In this document: piece after piece, positions 13,701 to 22,700 of the stretch | How positions within the stretch are numbered: the stretch's first letter is position 1 | Layout: every line of letters begins with the position of its first letter | Assembly (NCBI GenBank): GCA_949775045.1 | Contig: OX459100.1 | Coordinates: 7,909,194-7,973,193 of the forward strand | DNA length: 64,000 nt | Origin: Metridium senile | Lineage: Eukaryota; Cnidaria; Anthozoa; Actiniaria; Metridiidae | Direction: 5' to 3' | The notes under the pieces: model-generated | Seen by the model: the letters and a program-made list of their open reading frames with translations, nothing else | Database searches by the model: none | What the model was told of the DNA's origin: nothing | Translations under genes and position numbers: made by a program

Positions 13701-14028
13701 GCTTTATACAGACAAGAAAGGTTATATCAGGCAAGAAGAATACCAAATACATGCAATCTAACATAGATATAAAACAATTTACATGAAACGAGGTTTCTCA
13801 ACCCCGAAAAATAGAATTTAAACACAATCTTTTCCACGAAAAAGCTACATCTGTCTGTTTACCTTGACTGTCTGCGAATAAAAGCTTGGCAATGCCAGTG
13901 CCAGGGTTGTAATCAATGTCTTCTACGTCTCCCCCATTTGAATTCTTCTTACTTTGAAAATAAATCTGCAAATCCTGAATCCTTGTATCGCCTGGAAGAC
14001 CAGCCACAAATACAGTTCTCTCGCACAT
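257..14028 (-). CDS. Gene A: PARP14-like macrodomain ADP-ribosyltransferase, 3' end beyond the window
   Basis: Twelve exons read on the minus strand: 14028-13863, 13131-13046, 12658-12502, 10194-9904, 7605-7363, 6957-6721, 6652-4335, 4058-3837, 3758-2751, 2251-2008, 1192-896 and 583-257. All junctions are GT-AG and the phases agree throughout, giving about 1865 codons in the window. By comparison with gene B one final exon of about 91 codons is expected to the left of base 1. Approximate domain order: RRM1 1-84, RRM2 85-165, RRM3 185-260, RRM4 268-340, RRM5 342-420, KH-like repeats 430-900, macro1 913-1090, macro2 1153-1320, macro3 1355-1530, KH-like 1577-1657, WWE 1680-1745, ART from about 1770. 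This matches the vertebrate PARP14 plan (RRM, KH, three macrodomains, WWE, ART) with extra RRMs. The family transfers ADP-ribose to proteins or nucleic acids and reads it through the macrodomains, usually in cytoplasm or nucleus. The start ATG at 14028 opens the first RRM strand directly. Domain names are from sequence motifs; an antiviral role is inference. Confidence 0.85.
896..1192 (-). CDS. Gene A exon 11: WWE domain
   Basis: The exon encodes 99 residues with VQWYYIENGKREAYDDI and a following strand-rich stretch ending TYKIVFDTMKETN, typical of WWE domains. WWE domains bind iso-ADP-ribose or ATP-like ligands and sit next to the ART in PARP7/11/12/13/14. Length and phase (1-1) equal those of the gene B exon. 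Confidence 0.85.
1250..1509. mobile_element. Tc1/mariner-type MITE in gene A intron
   Basis: A 260-bp element with about 75-bp terminal inverted repeats beginning CACCTATTTCAATTAACG and a unique centre. The equivalent intron of gene B (around 27050) lacks it and reads straight through at TTTACCATTTATTCTATCG. That shows insertion at a TA dinucleotide which is duplicated at both ends. No coding capacity. Confidence 0.8.
1510..2007. other. Intron of gene A, no gene seen
   Basis: Intronic sequence between the KH-like exon and the WWE exon. Short reading frames around 1814-2043 occur on both strands but have no recognisable motif. Apart from the MITE to its left nothing stands out. Confidence 0.6.
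2008..2251 (-). CDS. Gene A exon 10: KH-like segment before WWE
   Basis: About 81 residues (FASRDSLLKEADKAINEV ... RIIINGLSEDVSDTAFG). Position between the last macrodomain and the WWE corresponds to the last KH domain of PARP14. It is exactly the same length (244 nt) as the gene B exon and uses the same GTTAGT donor. No GXXG loop is obvious, so RNA binding is uncertain. Confidence 0.75.
2751..3758 (-). CDS. Gene A exon 9: end of macrodomain 2 and complete macrodomain 3
   Basis: The first third completes macro2 (IAFPAIGTGNLGFP motif, the phosphate-binding loop). Macro3 starts near VRVDLVPGDITKE and contains a GGGVGAAIAKAGG loop and IAIPAVGTGN. The usual NAAN motif is replaced by TASN. A linker, LGPSHFDVGDFDGMAV, follows. 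Macrodomains bind or hydrolyse ADP-ribose. The exon begins and ends in phase 0. Confidence 0.85.
3837..4058 (-). CDS. Gene A exon 8: middle of macrodomain 2
   Basis: A 74-codon phase 0-0 exon (AHAIVNTVASDLDLSKNP ... GCKNVFHVCAGHWENGKGEK). It aligns with the ADP-ribose-binding and helix region of a macrodomain. NAAN is replaced by NTVA and the glycine loop by DLSKNPCAKAL, as in the non-hydrolytic middle macrodomain of PARP14-type proteins. No reading frame equivalent to this exon was found in genes B or C. Confidence 0.8.
4335..6652 (-). CDS. Gene A exon 7: end of RRM5, KH-like repeats, macrodomain 1, start of macrodomain 2
   Basis: A single 2318-nt exon. It opens with the last helix and strand of RRM5 (VVDRVVTHEHVMNGETLQVV). 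About 470 residues of alternating helix/strand repeats follow, resembling the degenerate KH array of PARP14. Macro1 carries canonical ligand residues (GDLTEFKVDVMVNAANSRL, then HVGGLAKAI, and later FPAISSGIFGFP). The exon closes at IKIDIIVGDLAKEE, the first strands of macro2. An R-S-I-P-R-G-K-R-R linker separates macro1 and macro2. Confidence 0.88.
6721..6957 (-). CDS. Gene A exon 6: RRM module exon
   Basis: 79 codons, phase 1-1. It holds the last strand of RRM4 and the first three strands of RRM5 (CDCIEVSGLGSKTTRDTILYY, then FENPRKSGGGDVKKV). Nearly identical to 22805-23041 in gene B and 55233-55469 in gene C. Confidence 0.85.
7363..7605 (-). CDS. Gene A exon 5: RRM module exon
   Basis: 81 codons, phase 1-1. 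DAENVSQKEDLKLDGVKLGL is the closing part of RRM3. KLHVIGLSEKTTKDGFLSFI starts RRM4, ending EEPPG at the donor. It has close copies at 21039-21281, 32015-32257 and 54666-54908 and a diverged one at 17229-17468. Confidence 0.85.
7606..9903. other. 2.3-kb intron of gene A, no gene seen
   Basis: No coding region recognised. The left part is AT-rich unique sequence; the right part is occupied by the inverted-repeat element at 8990-9820. Confidence 0.6.
8990..9820. mobile_element. Non-autonomous DNA transposon with imperfect terminal inverted repeats
   Basis: The left end (CGGATCTCAATCTCGA, later GACTCTGGGGGACCGGAATT) is matched in inverse on the right (GAACGGAATT region through CTCGAGATTGATCGGATC). 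This gives diverged terminal inverted repeats of about 80 bp around a non-coding centre. Ends are approximate. Confidence 0.55.
9904..10194 (-). CDS. Gene A exon 4: end of RRM2, linker, start of RRM3
   Basis: 97 codons, phase 1-1. AKRVLEWGKHTLDDHLLTV closes RRM2. A Pro/Thr-rich linker follows (PPKKTTPTSAEVPVTEEK). SHTVRVTGISPKTTKDAL and FENKRRSGGGEIEDIQY open RRM3. The donor is the unusual GTTGGT, shared by the homologous exons of genes B and C. Confidence 0.85.
11361..11487. repeat. Foldback (palindromic) repeat
   Basis: ATTACATGTGCGC, GAATTTTATCTTCT and AAGATATCCCACTCA on the left are mirrored by TGGGATATCTT, GAAGATAAAATTC and GCGCCCATGTAAT on the right, with a short ATTCGCTGCGCTC centre. 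A second palindrome (GATATCGCACATGTGTGATATC) lies just upstream at about 11271-11293. Typical of MITE or foldback families. Confidence 0.65.
12002..12098. repeat. MITE-like repeat related to the one at the left edge
   Basis: Begins ATGACTGGTCCTGAGG and runs through GGGAAACATTGAGATTCGAGG to AAATTAACTG. It is the reverse-oriented counterpart of 1-117. Confidence 0.5.
12502..12658 (-). CDS. Gene A exon 3: start of RRM2
   Basis: SSSVLVRGISDNTTEDAL and FENKRRSSGGDVKEI show the RRM1-type strand/helix and the S-x-G-G signature. Phase 0 acceptor, phase 1 donor (GTGAGT). This exon has no counterpart recognised in genes B and C. Confidence 0.8.
13046..13131 (-). CDS. Gene A exon 2: closing part of RRM1
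   Basis: A short 86-nt exon found by splice sites and phase: acceptor TTTGTAG, donor ATG|GTATG. It encodes ATRVASKQHNLKGCTLTVKM followed by acidic residues, matching the final helix and strand of an RRM (K-G-x-x-L-x-V). It restores phase between exons 1 and 3. Confidence 0.7.
13863..14028 (-). CDS. Gene A exon 1: start codon and first RRM strands
   Basis: ATG at 14028, then CERTVFVAGLPGDTRIQDL and YFQSKKNSNGGDVEDIDY. The Y-F-Q-S-x-K-x-S-x-G-G string at the extreme N-terminus is what vertebrate PARP14 also shows. Ends GACAGTCAAG|GTAAAC, phase 1. Confidence 0.8.
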
Positions 14029-14137
14029 ACTAGTAACTTTATCTAGAAATGCACGCCTAGTTCGCGGAACTGGACTACCGAGAATTATTGCATTAGATTA
14101 CCCATGATTCATTGGGCAGTTCTTGGAAGGGACTTCC
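14029..14137. promoter_or_regulatory. Bidirectional promoter region between genes A and B
   Basis: Gene A starts leftward at 14028 and gene B transcription runs rightward. The segment contains a CCAAT-like motif on the minus strand (CCCAATGAATCATGGG). The same sequence is found before gene C at about 30473-30570, including the first codons of gene A. A copy kept with each gene supports promoter function; core elements were not identified with certainty. Confidence 0.55.
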
Positions 14138-14138
14138 C
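14129..14138 (+). promoter_or_regulatory. NF-kB-like site GGGACTTCCC
   Basis: A perfect match to the kB consensus GGGRNWYYCC, placed about 100 bp from the gene A start codon. The last base belongs to the end of the hAT element, but the pre-insertion sequence inferred from the 5-bp direct repeats also reads GGGACTTCCC. The gene C promoter copy has GGGATCATTG instead. A chance match is possible. Confidence 0.3.
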
Positions 14139-15382
14139 AGGGGCGGATCCAGGGGGGGTGGATTGGGTGGCTAGCCACCCCCCTCTTTGCAGGATTTAAA
14201 ACAGGAAAAATGATTAGTTGATTATAATCAGTAAATAAAAGAAAAAAATATGAATATGTCCCATTGTATAAAAATAGTCAAAGAGTTAACTTGAATAATT
14301 TAATAATTTTAAATAATTAGTTTTATTTTGATCGGAATCAATACTTTATTATTATTCTCGTAAATCTCAGTTGTCATGAGAGCCTGTAGTACATGGTAGC
14401 AGCGTTCATCCGAAAAAACAGCAAGGAAAAGCGAGCGCATTACGAGCTCTGTGCTCTCGTCCCCACAATAATCGTCACAAAGTCATCAGAAGCCATATAT
14501 GAACTTGCCAACGTCCTGCAATAGAAGTGGGATCACTTGCTGCCAGTTTCATCGGCCTTTGAAAGTGAGCTGTCTCGCTGGACCAATCACTGCAAGCGCC
14601 AGGCCATAGAGGAAACATCTGTGACATCACTTTTGTCAAAGCATGCTGATAACATGTTCTTTCCTAACATCAGATAACTTTTGAAAATTCTTGCTGTTTT
14701 GCCAATTGGTAGCACGGAGGCTGAACGCTCATTCTCCTGTGTAAGGCGAGTGCACACATGGCTAAGAATCACGATGACAACGCAAAGATTATCTGACTTA
14801 GCCGTTATTGCCATGCATGGGCATGTCATCCCCATTAGTAGAGAACAGGTTTGCGAGGCATTTATAAAGAATCACCCAAGGAAAATGATAGCACCCTCTC
14901 TCTTGCATACCTAATGTTGTAAGGTTTGTACTTTTCTCTGTTTGAAATTCCGCTATATTTGTTTTCGAAACTGCTTAATTTATTTAGGTGATAAGTAATA
15001 AGTAACTGTCAATTCGAAAAGGCAAGTCTTAATTGATCTCGGGACATAAATGATCGTTCTAATCTGCTTACTTTGAACCTCGCCGGTGTTTATTTCGGAT
15101 TGCAGTTACGTGCCAATCCATATTTGTGTATCCTTTTCGGTTCCTTCACCTTTTTAAATAGGTGCAGTGGAACCTCTATTTACAGACATTCAAGGGCTGG
15201 GAAAAGTCCGAGATATCGAGTTATTTTTACAAATTATTTTTTTTAATGTATTATTTTTATAAATGTATGATATGAATTTTGCATTGCCTAGACATAAAGA
15301 GTTGTCCGCAACCCTAGACCTATCATTTTAATTGATTTTGGAGTTAGCCACCCCCCTTTGTAAAATCCTGGATCCGCCCCTG
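14138..15382 (+). mobile_element. Degenerate hAT transposon
   Basis: Terminal inverted repeats CAGGGGCGGATCCAGG and CCTGGATCCGCCCCTG with a short CTTCC direct repeat outside each end (14133-14137 and 15383-15387). The gene C promoter copy lacks the element. It carries a broken transposase and separates the gene A start from the gene B leader exon. Confidence 0.85.
14411..14914 (+). pseudogene. hAT transposase C-terminal fragment
   Basis: The frame is interrupted by stops (about 14521 and 14671) but shows the hAT C-terminal dimerisation signature: PIGSTEAERSFSCVRRVHTW, then RLSDLAVIAMHG near the end. This is the arrangement seen in the ZMYM1-like and 52-kDa-repressor-like hAT proteins of animals. 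Only the last third or so of a transposase is present, so the element cannot move itself. Confidence 0.85.
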
Positions 15383-15471
15383 CTTCCCCTTGTTTACCCC
15401 AGACTGATCGAACTCATAATTTTGCATTTATCAATCCTTTGCCATGATATTTTGGAGCTTCCAACTTTAAG
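15383..15471 (+). promoter_or_regulatory. Putative 5' leader exon of gene B with a short uORF
   Basis: The sequence to CCAACTTTAAG|GTAAATGC is conserved before gene C (to 30652) and ends in a good donor. The next coding exon in both genes begins at an acceptor just before the ATG. Inside is a conserved nine-codon upstream ORF (ATG ATA TTT TGG ... TAA, about 15443-15470). The 5' end is not determined. Confidence 0.4.
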
Positions 15472-16557
15472 GTAAATGCAAAATAATGTACTTCTAAAGT
15501 TGTAGTTTGTGATCGCCGTCGACTGTTTGCTCGTCGTTTAATACCTTATTGACTAGCTTATTCGTAGCTCGGACTGTTAAGACAGTTTATCGGCGTTGTC
15601 TATATATTAACCTGCTAGTAGAGGAAGTTTATCTCGCTCTTCTGCAAAGGAGAACACATTTTTTCCTTCACAGAAGAACGATCGAGATAGATTCTTCTAA
15701 TAGGGCATGTCTATATATATTCATCATATAAATTTTGTAACATTTTTTTAATATTTTGCAATATTTTTTGGAGAAAACGTTTAGTCGTCACCATTACTCA
15801 GTTATATGTTATTATATTTTAGTTCGCTAGATGATCAAGTAATTTGGGTGTATCTATTTATTGGGTGTATGATAATGTATGTATGATATATGTAACTCGA
15901 TAATGTTATAGACCCCGGTATAAATATATATATGTAACTCGACAACGTTATAAGACTTTATAAATCTCGGTATAAATAGACTAAATATATATATATGTGA
16001 CACGACAACGTTCTTAGTCGTGAAACCGTGATATGCATATTCATCGTTCTATATTCTATATTCATCGATCGAACATCGAGTTTGGACAAAAATATTTACC
16101 CCTGCACGTGTAAATTACTGATCTGATATCAGTATAAATGTGACTTGACAATGTTCTTTTAATATAGCTTCGCGGGTTGAATAGTTTGTTGGTTCATGTC
16201 GATTATTTGTTTGCTGGTTGTTTTGGTTTGTTGGTGGATATGTCATTGTTGAACAATTATTCACTTTTTTTTGTCGTGGTTTTGCATTATTTCGTTTCAG
16301 TTAAACAATTAAAAATTGAATATTAAAGTTTGTGGAATGGTAATAGAAGGTTGATTGACTCTCAGCTTATAGTTGCATCCAAACTCTCAAACTCACTTCT
16401 TTTACGTCTTTTTTAAACTGCATGTATTGCGGATTTGACTAGAAAATCTTATTTACGTTTAAAACTGAAACAAAATTGCTAGCTATATATAGCTTTTTTT
16501 ATTTTTTTTATTATTAAAAACGTTGCTTTTTAGTTCTAAAGTTCTTAGTTGCAATAG
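15472..16557. other. Putative first intron of gene B, no gene seen
   Basis: AT-rich sequence with short repeats such as GTAACTCGATAACGTTATAGAC. Most of it has a shortened paralogous copy at 30653-31472 before gene C. Confidence 0.5.
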
Positions 16558-16768
16558 GAAACACCTATGGCGGCCACATCAGAGGGAATCTCAGCCACAG
16601 AAGAACGCTCACATACTGTCAAGATAACAGCTATCTCACTTAAAACAACTAAAGACGCCTTGCTGAACTTCTTCGAAAACAAACGTCGATCAGGAGGAGG
16701 AAAAATAGAAGACATTCAATATAATCAAGAAGAAGGATTGGCCGAAATCACATTTTGCTCTGCTGATG
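16558..16768 (+). CDS. Gene B exon with start codon and RRM1
   Basis: Acceptor TTGCAATAG, start ATG 16567, then a short tail and SHTVKITAISLKTTKDALL with FENKRRSGGGKIEDIQY. Donor GATG|GTTGGT. A near copy starts gene C. Confidence 0.8.
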
Positions 16769-19700
16769 GTTGGTAACGATACTGATTTGTTTGCTTTTCT
16801 GCTTCACTTTGTTTGTTTGCTTTCTTATTTGTTTTTAATTGATTGTTTTATGGGAACTGCACACTGCTGATCAGAACAAAAATGTTTCAAGTGTTTGAAA
16901 GAACGTACTGTCAGAGAGTTCAGTAACAAATTCTAGACCCTGTGCGTTGGGGATTCATCTCATTTTTATCTATTAAAATATCCATACCCGAGCCGGGGGC
17001 TCCTGAATCACAGCGGAGGAGCGAGCGGTAAACCGGTACCATCTGTATACTTAAAGACAATAATCTATTCGACGGCACATATACGAAGTAGAAGTAGAGA
17101 ATCTTCATATATAACGTTAATTCAGCGTTTTGTGCATTGTTAGAATGAGTGCATCTCATATTCGTAAAATACTTGTTTCTCGTTTCCCAAAAATATAAAA
17201 AACCATGTTAGGATATTTGTTTTTGTAGATGCTGAAAATGTATCTCAAAAAGAGGGTCTGAAGCTTGATGGTACTAAGCTTGGTCTAACACTTAAAAAAT
17301 TACCTAAAGTACTTCCAAAGGACCCGTGCAAACTGCATGTTATGGGATTGTCAGAGAATACGACAGAGGACGGGCTTATTTCATTCATGGAAGTGGTAAC
17401 TGATAAAGAAGTAACGAGTGCACACCTTTGGAATCCCAGTGCTGTTGTAACTTTTATTGAGCCACCAGGTAACATTTACTCTAGGAGAAACCTGTTGTAA
17501 GAAGGGGGCGTAAGGGTTTGCGGTTTCGCGTTATTTTTTTTTTTGTGGGTTTTGCGTTTTTTCATTTGTATGTGCAATTTTACAAAACTGGGCGGTTCGG
17601 TCCAGTTTTTTTTTCATTTTCGAGCGCTGTGAACGGTGAAAACGTTTTTCTACGGTGAAACATTATTTCCGGCTCAGGTTCTTTCAATTCCGTGTGTTTT
17701 GTTTTGTTAAAGATTGCGGTACCTGTTGCGGTTTCGGATTATTAATAAATTTTGATGCGATTTTGCGGTTTTAGTCGATATTTTGTGCGATATCATTCAA
17801 TCCCTCTTACTGTTAGATGTGATCGCAAGAGAGAAGAGGAATAACAACGCAATGCCGCTGGACCGGAGGGTGTGGGGAGAAGTAGTGCTGAACATCTCGA
17901 CCGGAAGGGTCAAACGATGATGATGATGTGCGGTTTTTGCCCCTTATGTCCCCTCTTGTGGTTATGCAGGTGCATTATTCACACATTTGCTGTAACTGAT
18001 AGTGCTTATTCCATCCATTTAACATGTCTGCGTTTGATGATACTTTCTTAGCTACATGGCTTTGCACAACATATGTTACGTTTATATATTCACCAAACGT
18101 GAGGTGAATATAGAGGAATAACCGAATAATTTGAGATTAGTAATTACCAATTAACACTTATTGACTGGGACCGAGGAAAACAGTATGTTTTGTGTTCCAT
18201 AACTACTGATAATTATGTTTCCCGAGGCGGAGTCAAGAAAAACATCGGCGGTCGAGGGACCACAAAACATACTGCTTTCCCGAGGTCCCAGTCAATAAGT
18301 GTTTTGGTACATACAAACTGTCAAATAACAACAAAAAACGTATATTTTTTCCCAAACCTGACCTTTTTGAGCTGACGAAATCACAAATTATAGTGACAAA
18401 AATTTTCCGTTCTGACTAAAAAGACAGCCAAAGCTCACTTGTAAATATATGTGCAAAAGAAAAGAAAAAATATTATGTTAAATAGAAAATATATTACGTT
18501 TCTCCATGACTTTGAAACGCGCGCCGATGAGCTCATGAATTATTGCACTAAAGTGTGAGTCAATCTCGCGATCGCCCTTTATTTCCACTTGCAATCCATG
18601 TAATAATACAATAGCAATACAACATTTTGTAACAATTATAGACCAACATTATTCATTAAAAAGTAATATACATTTTTTTATATTAATACTTCTGCCATTG
18701 TTCTAACTTTCTATAGACTTGGAGAAAACCCAACAAAAATGTTCTGCCAGAGCAATTGATGGTAAGACCTTGAGAGTCGAGCAAGTCAACGTGTGCGAAT
18801 GTATTGAAGTGTATGGTCTGGGCTCATTAACCACACATGACACTATTTTCTACTACTTTGAAAATCCAAGGAAATCTGGCGGTGGAGATGTGGAAAAAGT
18901 AGAATATGTCGATGGGGAAACAAACGCTCTTGTTTTCTTTATAGATCCTTCAGGTTAGTTCAGGAATGTATTACAAATTGCTATAATGGCTTGAAATGTG
19001 GTGGAGCATTCTCCATTTTTTAATTAGCTTTTTCCAAGAAACAGAATGCAATCCCCCTCGCGCGCAATCTCGTTATCACATTGTCAATGCTAATCTGCCT
19101 TGTACAACATTTCTAGATATCTTAACAATCATAAGTTGTAAACGGTTGTAAATACATATAAGACAAAGATATAGAGCAATCAGTATTAATTATAAGATAT
19201 AGCATATTGTTTTTGACATGTTTTCAACCATGCAAAGGCATAGTGTTTAAATGATATATTATTTTCAATGAAACTTCTTTGTAAAATGTTTCAGTTATTG
19301 ACAGCGTCGTGGACCGTGAGCATTTGATAAATGGTGCAACTGTAAAGGCTATTCCTTCATATCCATTCCTATGTGAAACACCGATAAAACTCGAAGAAAA
19401 GCGAGAAGAAAAACTACTCGAAGTAGATGCACAAACGTTGGAATTGATTGAAAAGTTATTTCATCAGGAATTTCAAGATCTTTTGAAAGAAAACCAAGTG
19501 CAGTACACCTTTCTACAGAGCTCTGGAGAAGTTGTTCTTCGCACTGTTAACAGTAACGCAAATGAAGCCAACTTCTATGACATTGAAACGTACATCAACC
19601 AAATAAAACACAACAAAGTAGAGGTGTCTCGACAATTGTGGAAGGAGTTGGAAGATGACTTTATGAAACAATGTACGCCATTTACCGACCGAATGGACCT

Positions 19701-22700
19701 TACTTATTTGGGTGCAATCAACGGCAGTGTTGTTTCAATCACAATCAGTGGGAAAGTACCCGATGTTGAGGCTGTAACAGAAATGCTGAATCATTTGATA
19801 ATAGCAAAAGAAACGAGAATGGAGGAAGAGAAGAAAAAGGTCACCAAAGAGATACCTCTTACCAAAGCCCAGTTTAAGCTAATGAGTTTAGTTGGATTTG
19901 CTGACAGACTTCAAGCCAAATGTACAGACATTGAAGTCAAAATAATTCAAGAGAACCTGGTGGTGACAATGAGCGGACTCGATGAGAACCTCCGTTATGC
20001 TAACGAGGAATTGTGGAAATTTTTTGCCCAATTTAAAGAAACTGAAGTGATGCTTCCAGAATCCGTTAGCAATGTGCTCTTGTCCGACACTGGTTGTGCA
20101 TTCCTACTCAAATCTTTCCAAAGCAATGAAATTAACGCAGTAGTTGGTTTTGAAGACTATCAAATCCCAAAGATAATTATAACAGCAGCAAGTCAAGAAC
20201 ATTTACACAACGCTATGGCACTTTTAAACAGTTTAACAGCCGAAGAAATTATCCCTGTTGACCTAATTTCATCGGATAACTGGGGACAACTCATTGATTT
20301 CCTGCAAGACACTTCACTCCTTAAAGTGACATCATCTAACCAACCACGTTTGATTCTTGCTGGTGTCAAAGAAAAAGTTGAAACAGCAAAGTTTCAAATA
20401 AATGCATTTTTAGAGACGTTTACTAACCAGAAAATAACTCATGGAATAGCAGTATCTTCAGCAGTACCTGAAGAGACACCCACGTCAGCAGAAGCTCCAG
20501 TTACAGAGACGAAATCACATACTATCAAGGTAACAGGTATATCATCAATAACAACTAAAGACGGCTTGCTGAACATGTTTGAGAACAAACGTAGATCAGG
20601 AGGAGGAGAGATAGAAGACATTCAATATAATCAAGATGTAGGATTTGCTGAAATCACTTTTTGCTCCGCTGAAGGTTGGTAACGATATTTTTGTTTGTTT
20701 GTTTGTTTGCTTGTTTGCTTGTTTGCTTGCTTGTTTGTTTGTTTGTTTGTTTGCTTGTTTGCTTGTTTGTTTGTTTGTTTGTTTGTTTGTTTGTTTGTTT
20801 GTTTGTTTGTTTGTTTGTTTGTTTGTTTGTAAATGTACAGTGTGCTTACAGAGGATGAGTCACCTGAAAAATGTTTTAACATTTCTTTGTGTGTAAGTGC
20901 AAGTTGGAGTAGACATGCTCCCGACATAAGCTTTTGCTTTTAGAAATTGTGCGTCTCACATCTCGCCAGTCTCGTTCTCGTTTCTTAAAATATTTGCTTA
21001 ACACTTTTAGAAACACGTGAGTAAACTTGTTTTCGTAGATGCTGAAAATGTATCTCAAAAAGAGGTTCTGGAACTTGATGGTGCTAGGCTTGGTCTAACA
21101 CTTAAAGAATTACCTAAAGTACTGCCAAAAGATCCGTACAAACTGCATGTGATGGGATTATCAGAGAAAACTACGAAAGATTGTTTTTTAGCCTACATAG
21201 AGGTGGTCAGTGGCAAAGAAGTTCAGAGCATGTTGTTTGGAAGTAAATCTAATGTGATGGTTATATTTGAAGAGCCACCCGGTAAGCAGACAATGCATGC
21301 AAACGGTCAAAAGGCCCGTTTACACTAGCAATTTTGTAGCGCGACAAGAGCTGCGATTTCAATGGCGATTTTATCGCAGATTTGTCAACGCTACTTTGAA
21401 CATGCTCGTAATTCAGTGCAATTTGGTGCGACTTTCTGTCTACTAAACGTATTCGAAATTGCAGGGTCAAACGGCTGCGATAACATCGCCATAGAAATCA
21501 CAGCTCTTGGCGCTGTACAATATTTAGTTGTAAATGTTAGGATACAATATTTAGTTGTAAATGGAAACTAGCGAGTAAACTAGTATAGGCTGCGTCGGTG
21601 TTTGATATAAACGATAGGTAATATAATGAAATTTGTAACACCGTTAAACTTTTTTACTCCGACGAAGGGCTAAAGCTCGAAACGTCAGTAAAGTTAAGTC
21701 AACTATTTAGTTGCATGTTGTATTAAAGTCTTCGTAACTATTTCAAATTAACTTTTAATCAATTAATTAATTAATTAATTTATTTAATCTGGGATTATGT
21801 TTGAATAGCCACAATATTAATCAGTCAGAACGTGAAATCATTTCGAGAAATTCGGAACATTTGGAGAAATTCCCAAGCATGTCTAGACTTCCAAATTCAC
21901 CTAGGTTTCTAAAGCGTAAGAAGACGTCACAACAACATTTTAGATGATTTGTTACTAAATGAAAGCGTGATAGTATTTTGTAACATTTATGATCACCAGT
22001 GTAATGCTGTTTTGCAAATAAGTATGCTAATCCATCAATTTTCTTCCCAAATGTTTTAATAGACCATACCTCGTATAACATTTCTTGAACTCCAAGCTTA
22101 TTTTGAAAGATACATACAGGATATTGTATGAGAACTGATGCAATTAATTTCTCAGCACTATGCGTCTAGCTGAGAATGGCAACAATACGAGCCCCCTTTC
22201 CCGGGTTGATGTTGATACGATAAATGTTTGACAATGTCTCCGCCCGGCTTCGATTGAAGTGCGTTTTTATATTAATTATACACATTTTATCAACAAATCC
22301 GACTAAAATAAGCAAAACATCTAATTTACAGTAAAAACACACATATAAGAACCAGTGGATTAAGAACCACTAGGCTAAAATTTGCTTTTTAAGCACCTGT
22401 TAAAAAGAACCACTTTGGCCTAAGAAATTAGACTGGTTCTTATTTGAAAGGTTTCAAGATTTATTTGGATTTATTTAAAATTATACATGTACAGTACTGA
22501 CTATGACTGAAACAGTATTTTTTCTTTAATTCTTTCAAAAAAATGTTATTTTATGTATATGTTTATATTAAGTAATAAAACACCATAGATAGAAATTGTT
22601 CTTGCTTTGTAAATAAGAACCAGTTAAGAACCACCTTAGCCTAATTTCTCACTAAATACCAATTACATATAAGAACCACTTTAGCCTAACCTCAGAAAAT

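Noticed and set aside
14681..14914. Intact host gene (hAT-derived)
   Set aside because: Only the C-terminal dimerisation part remains, with upstream stops and intact transposon ends around it, so it is a decayed transposase rather than a domesticated gene.
20631..20927. Long frames across the GTTT microsatellite on both strands
   Set aside because: They are open only because the tetranucleotide has no stop in some frames; the translation is a simple Cys/Leu/Val or Lys/Gln/Thr/Asn repeat.
21655..21690. Hammerhead ribozyme of a Penelope-like element
   Set aside because: GAAAC and CGA parts are present but the CUGANGA box reads CCGACGA and the base next to stem II does not pair. The hairpin is better called a repeat motif until a folding or covariance search supports more.
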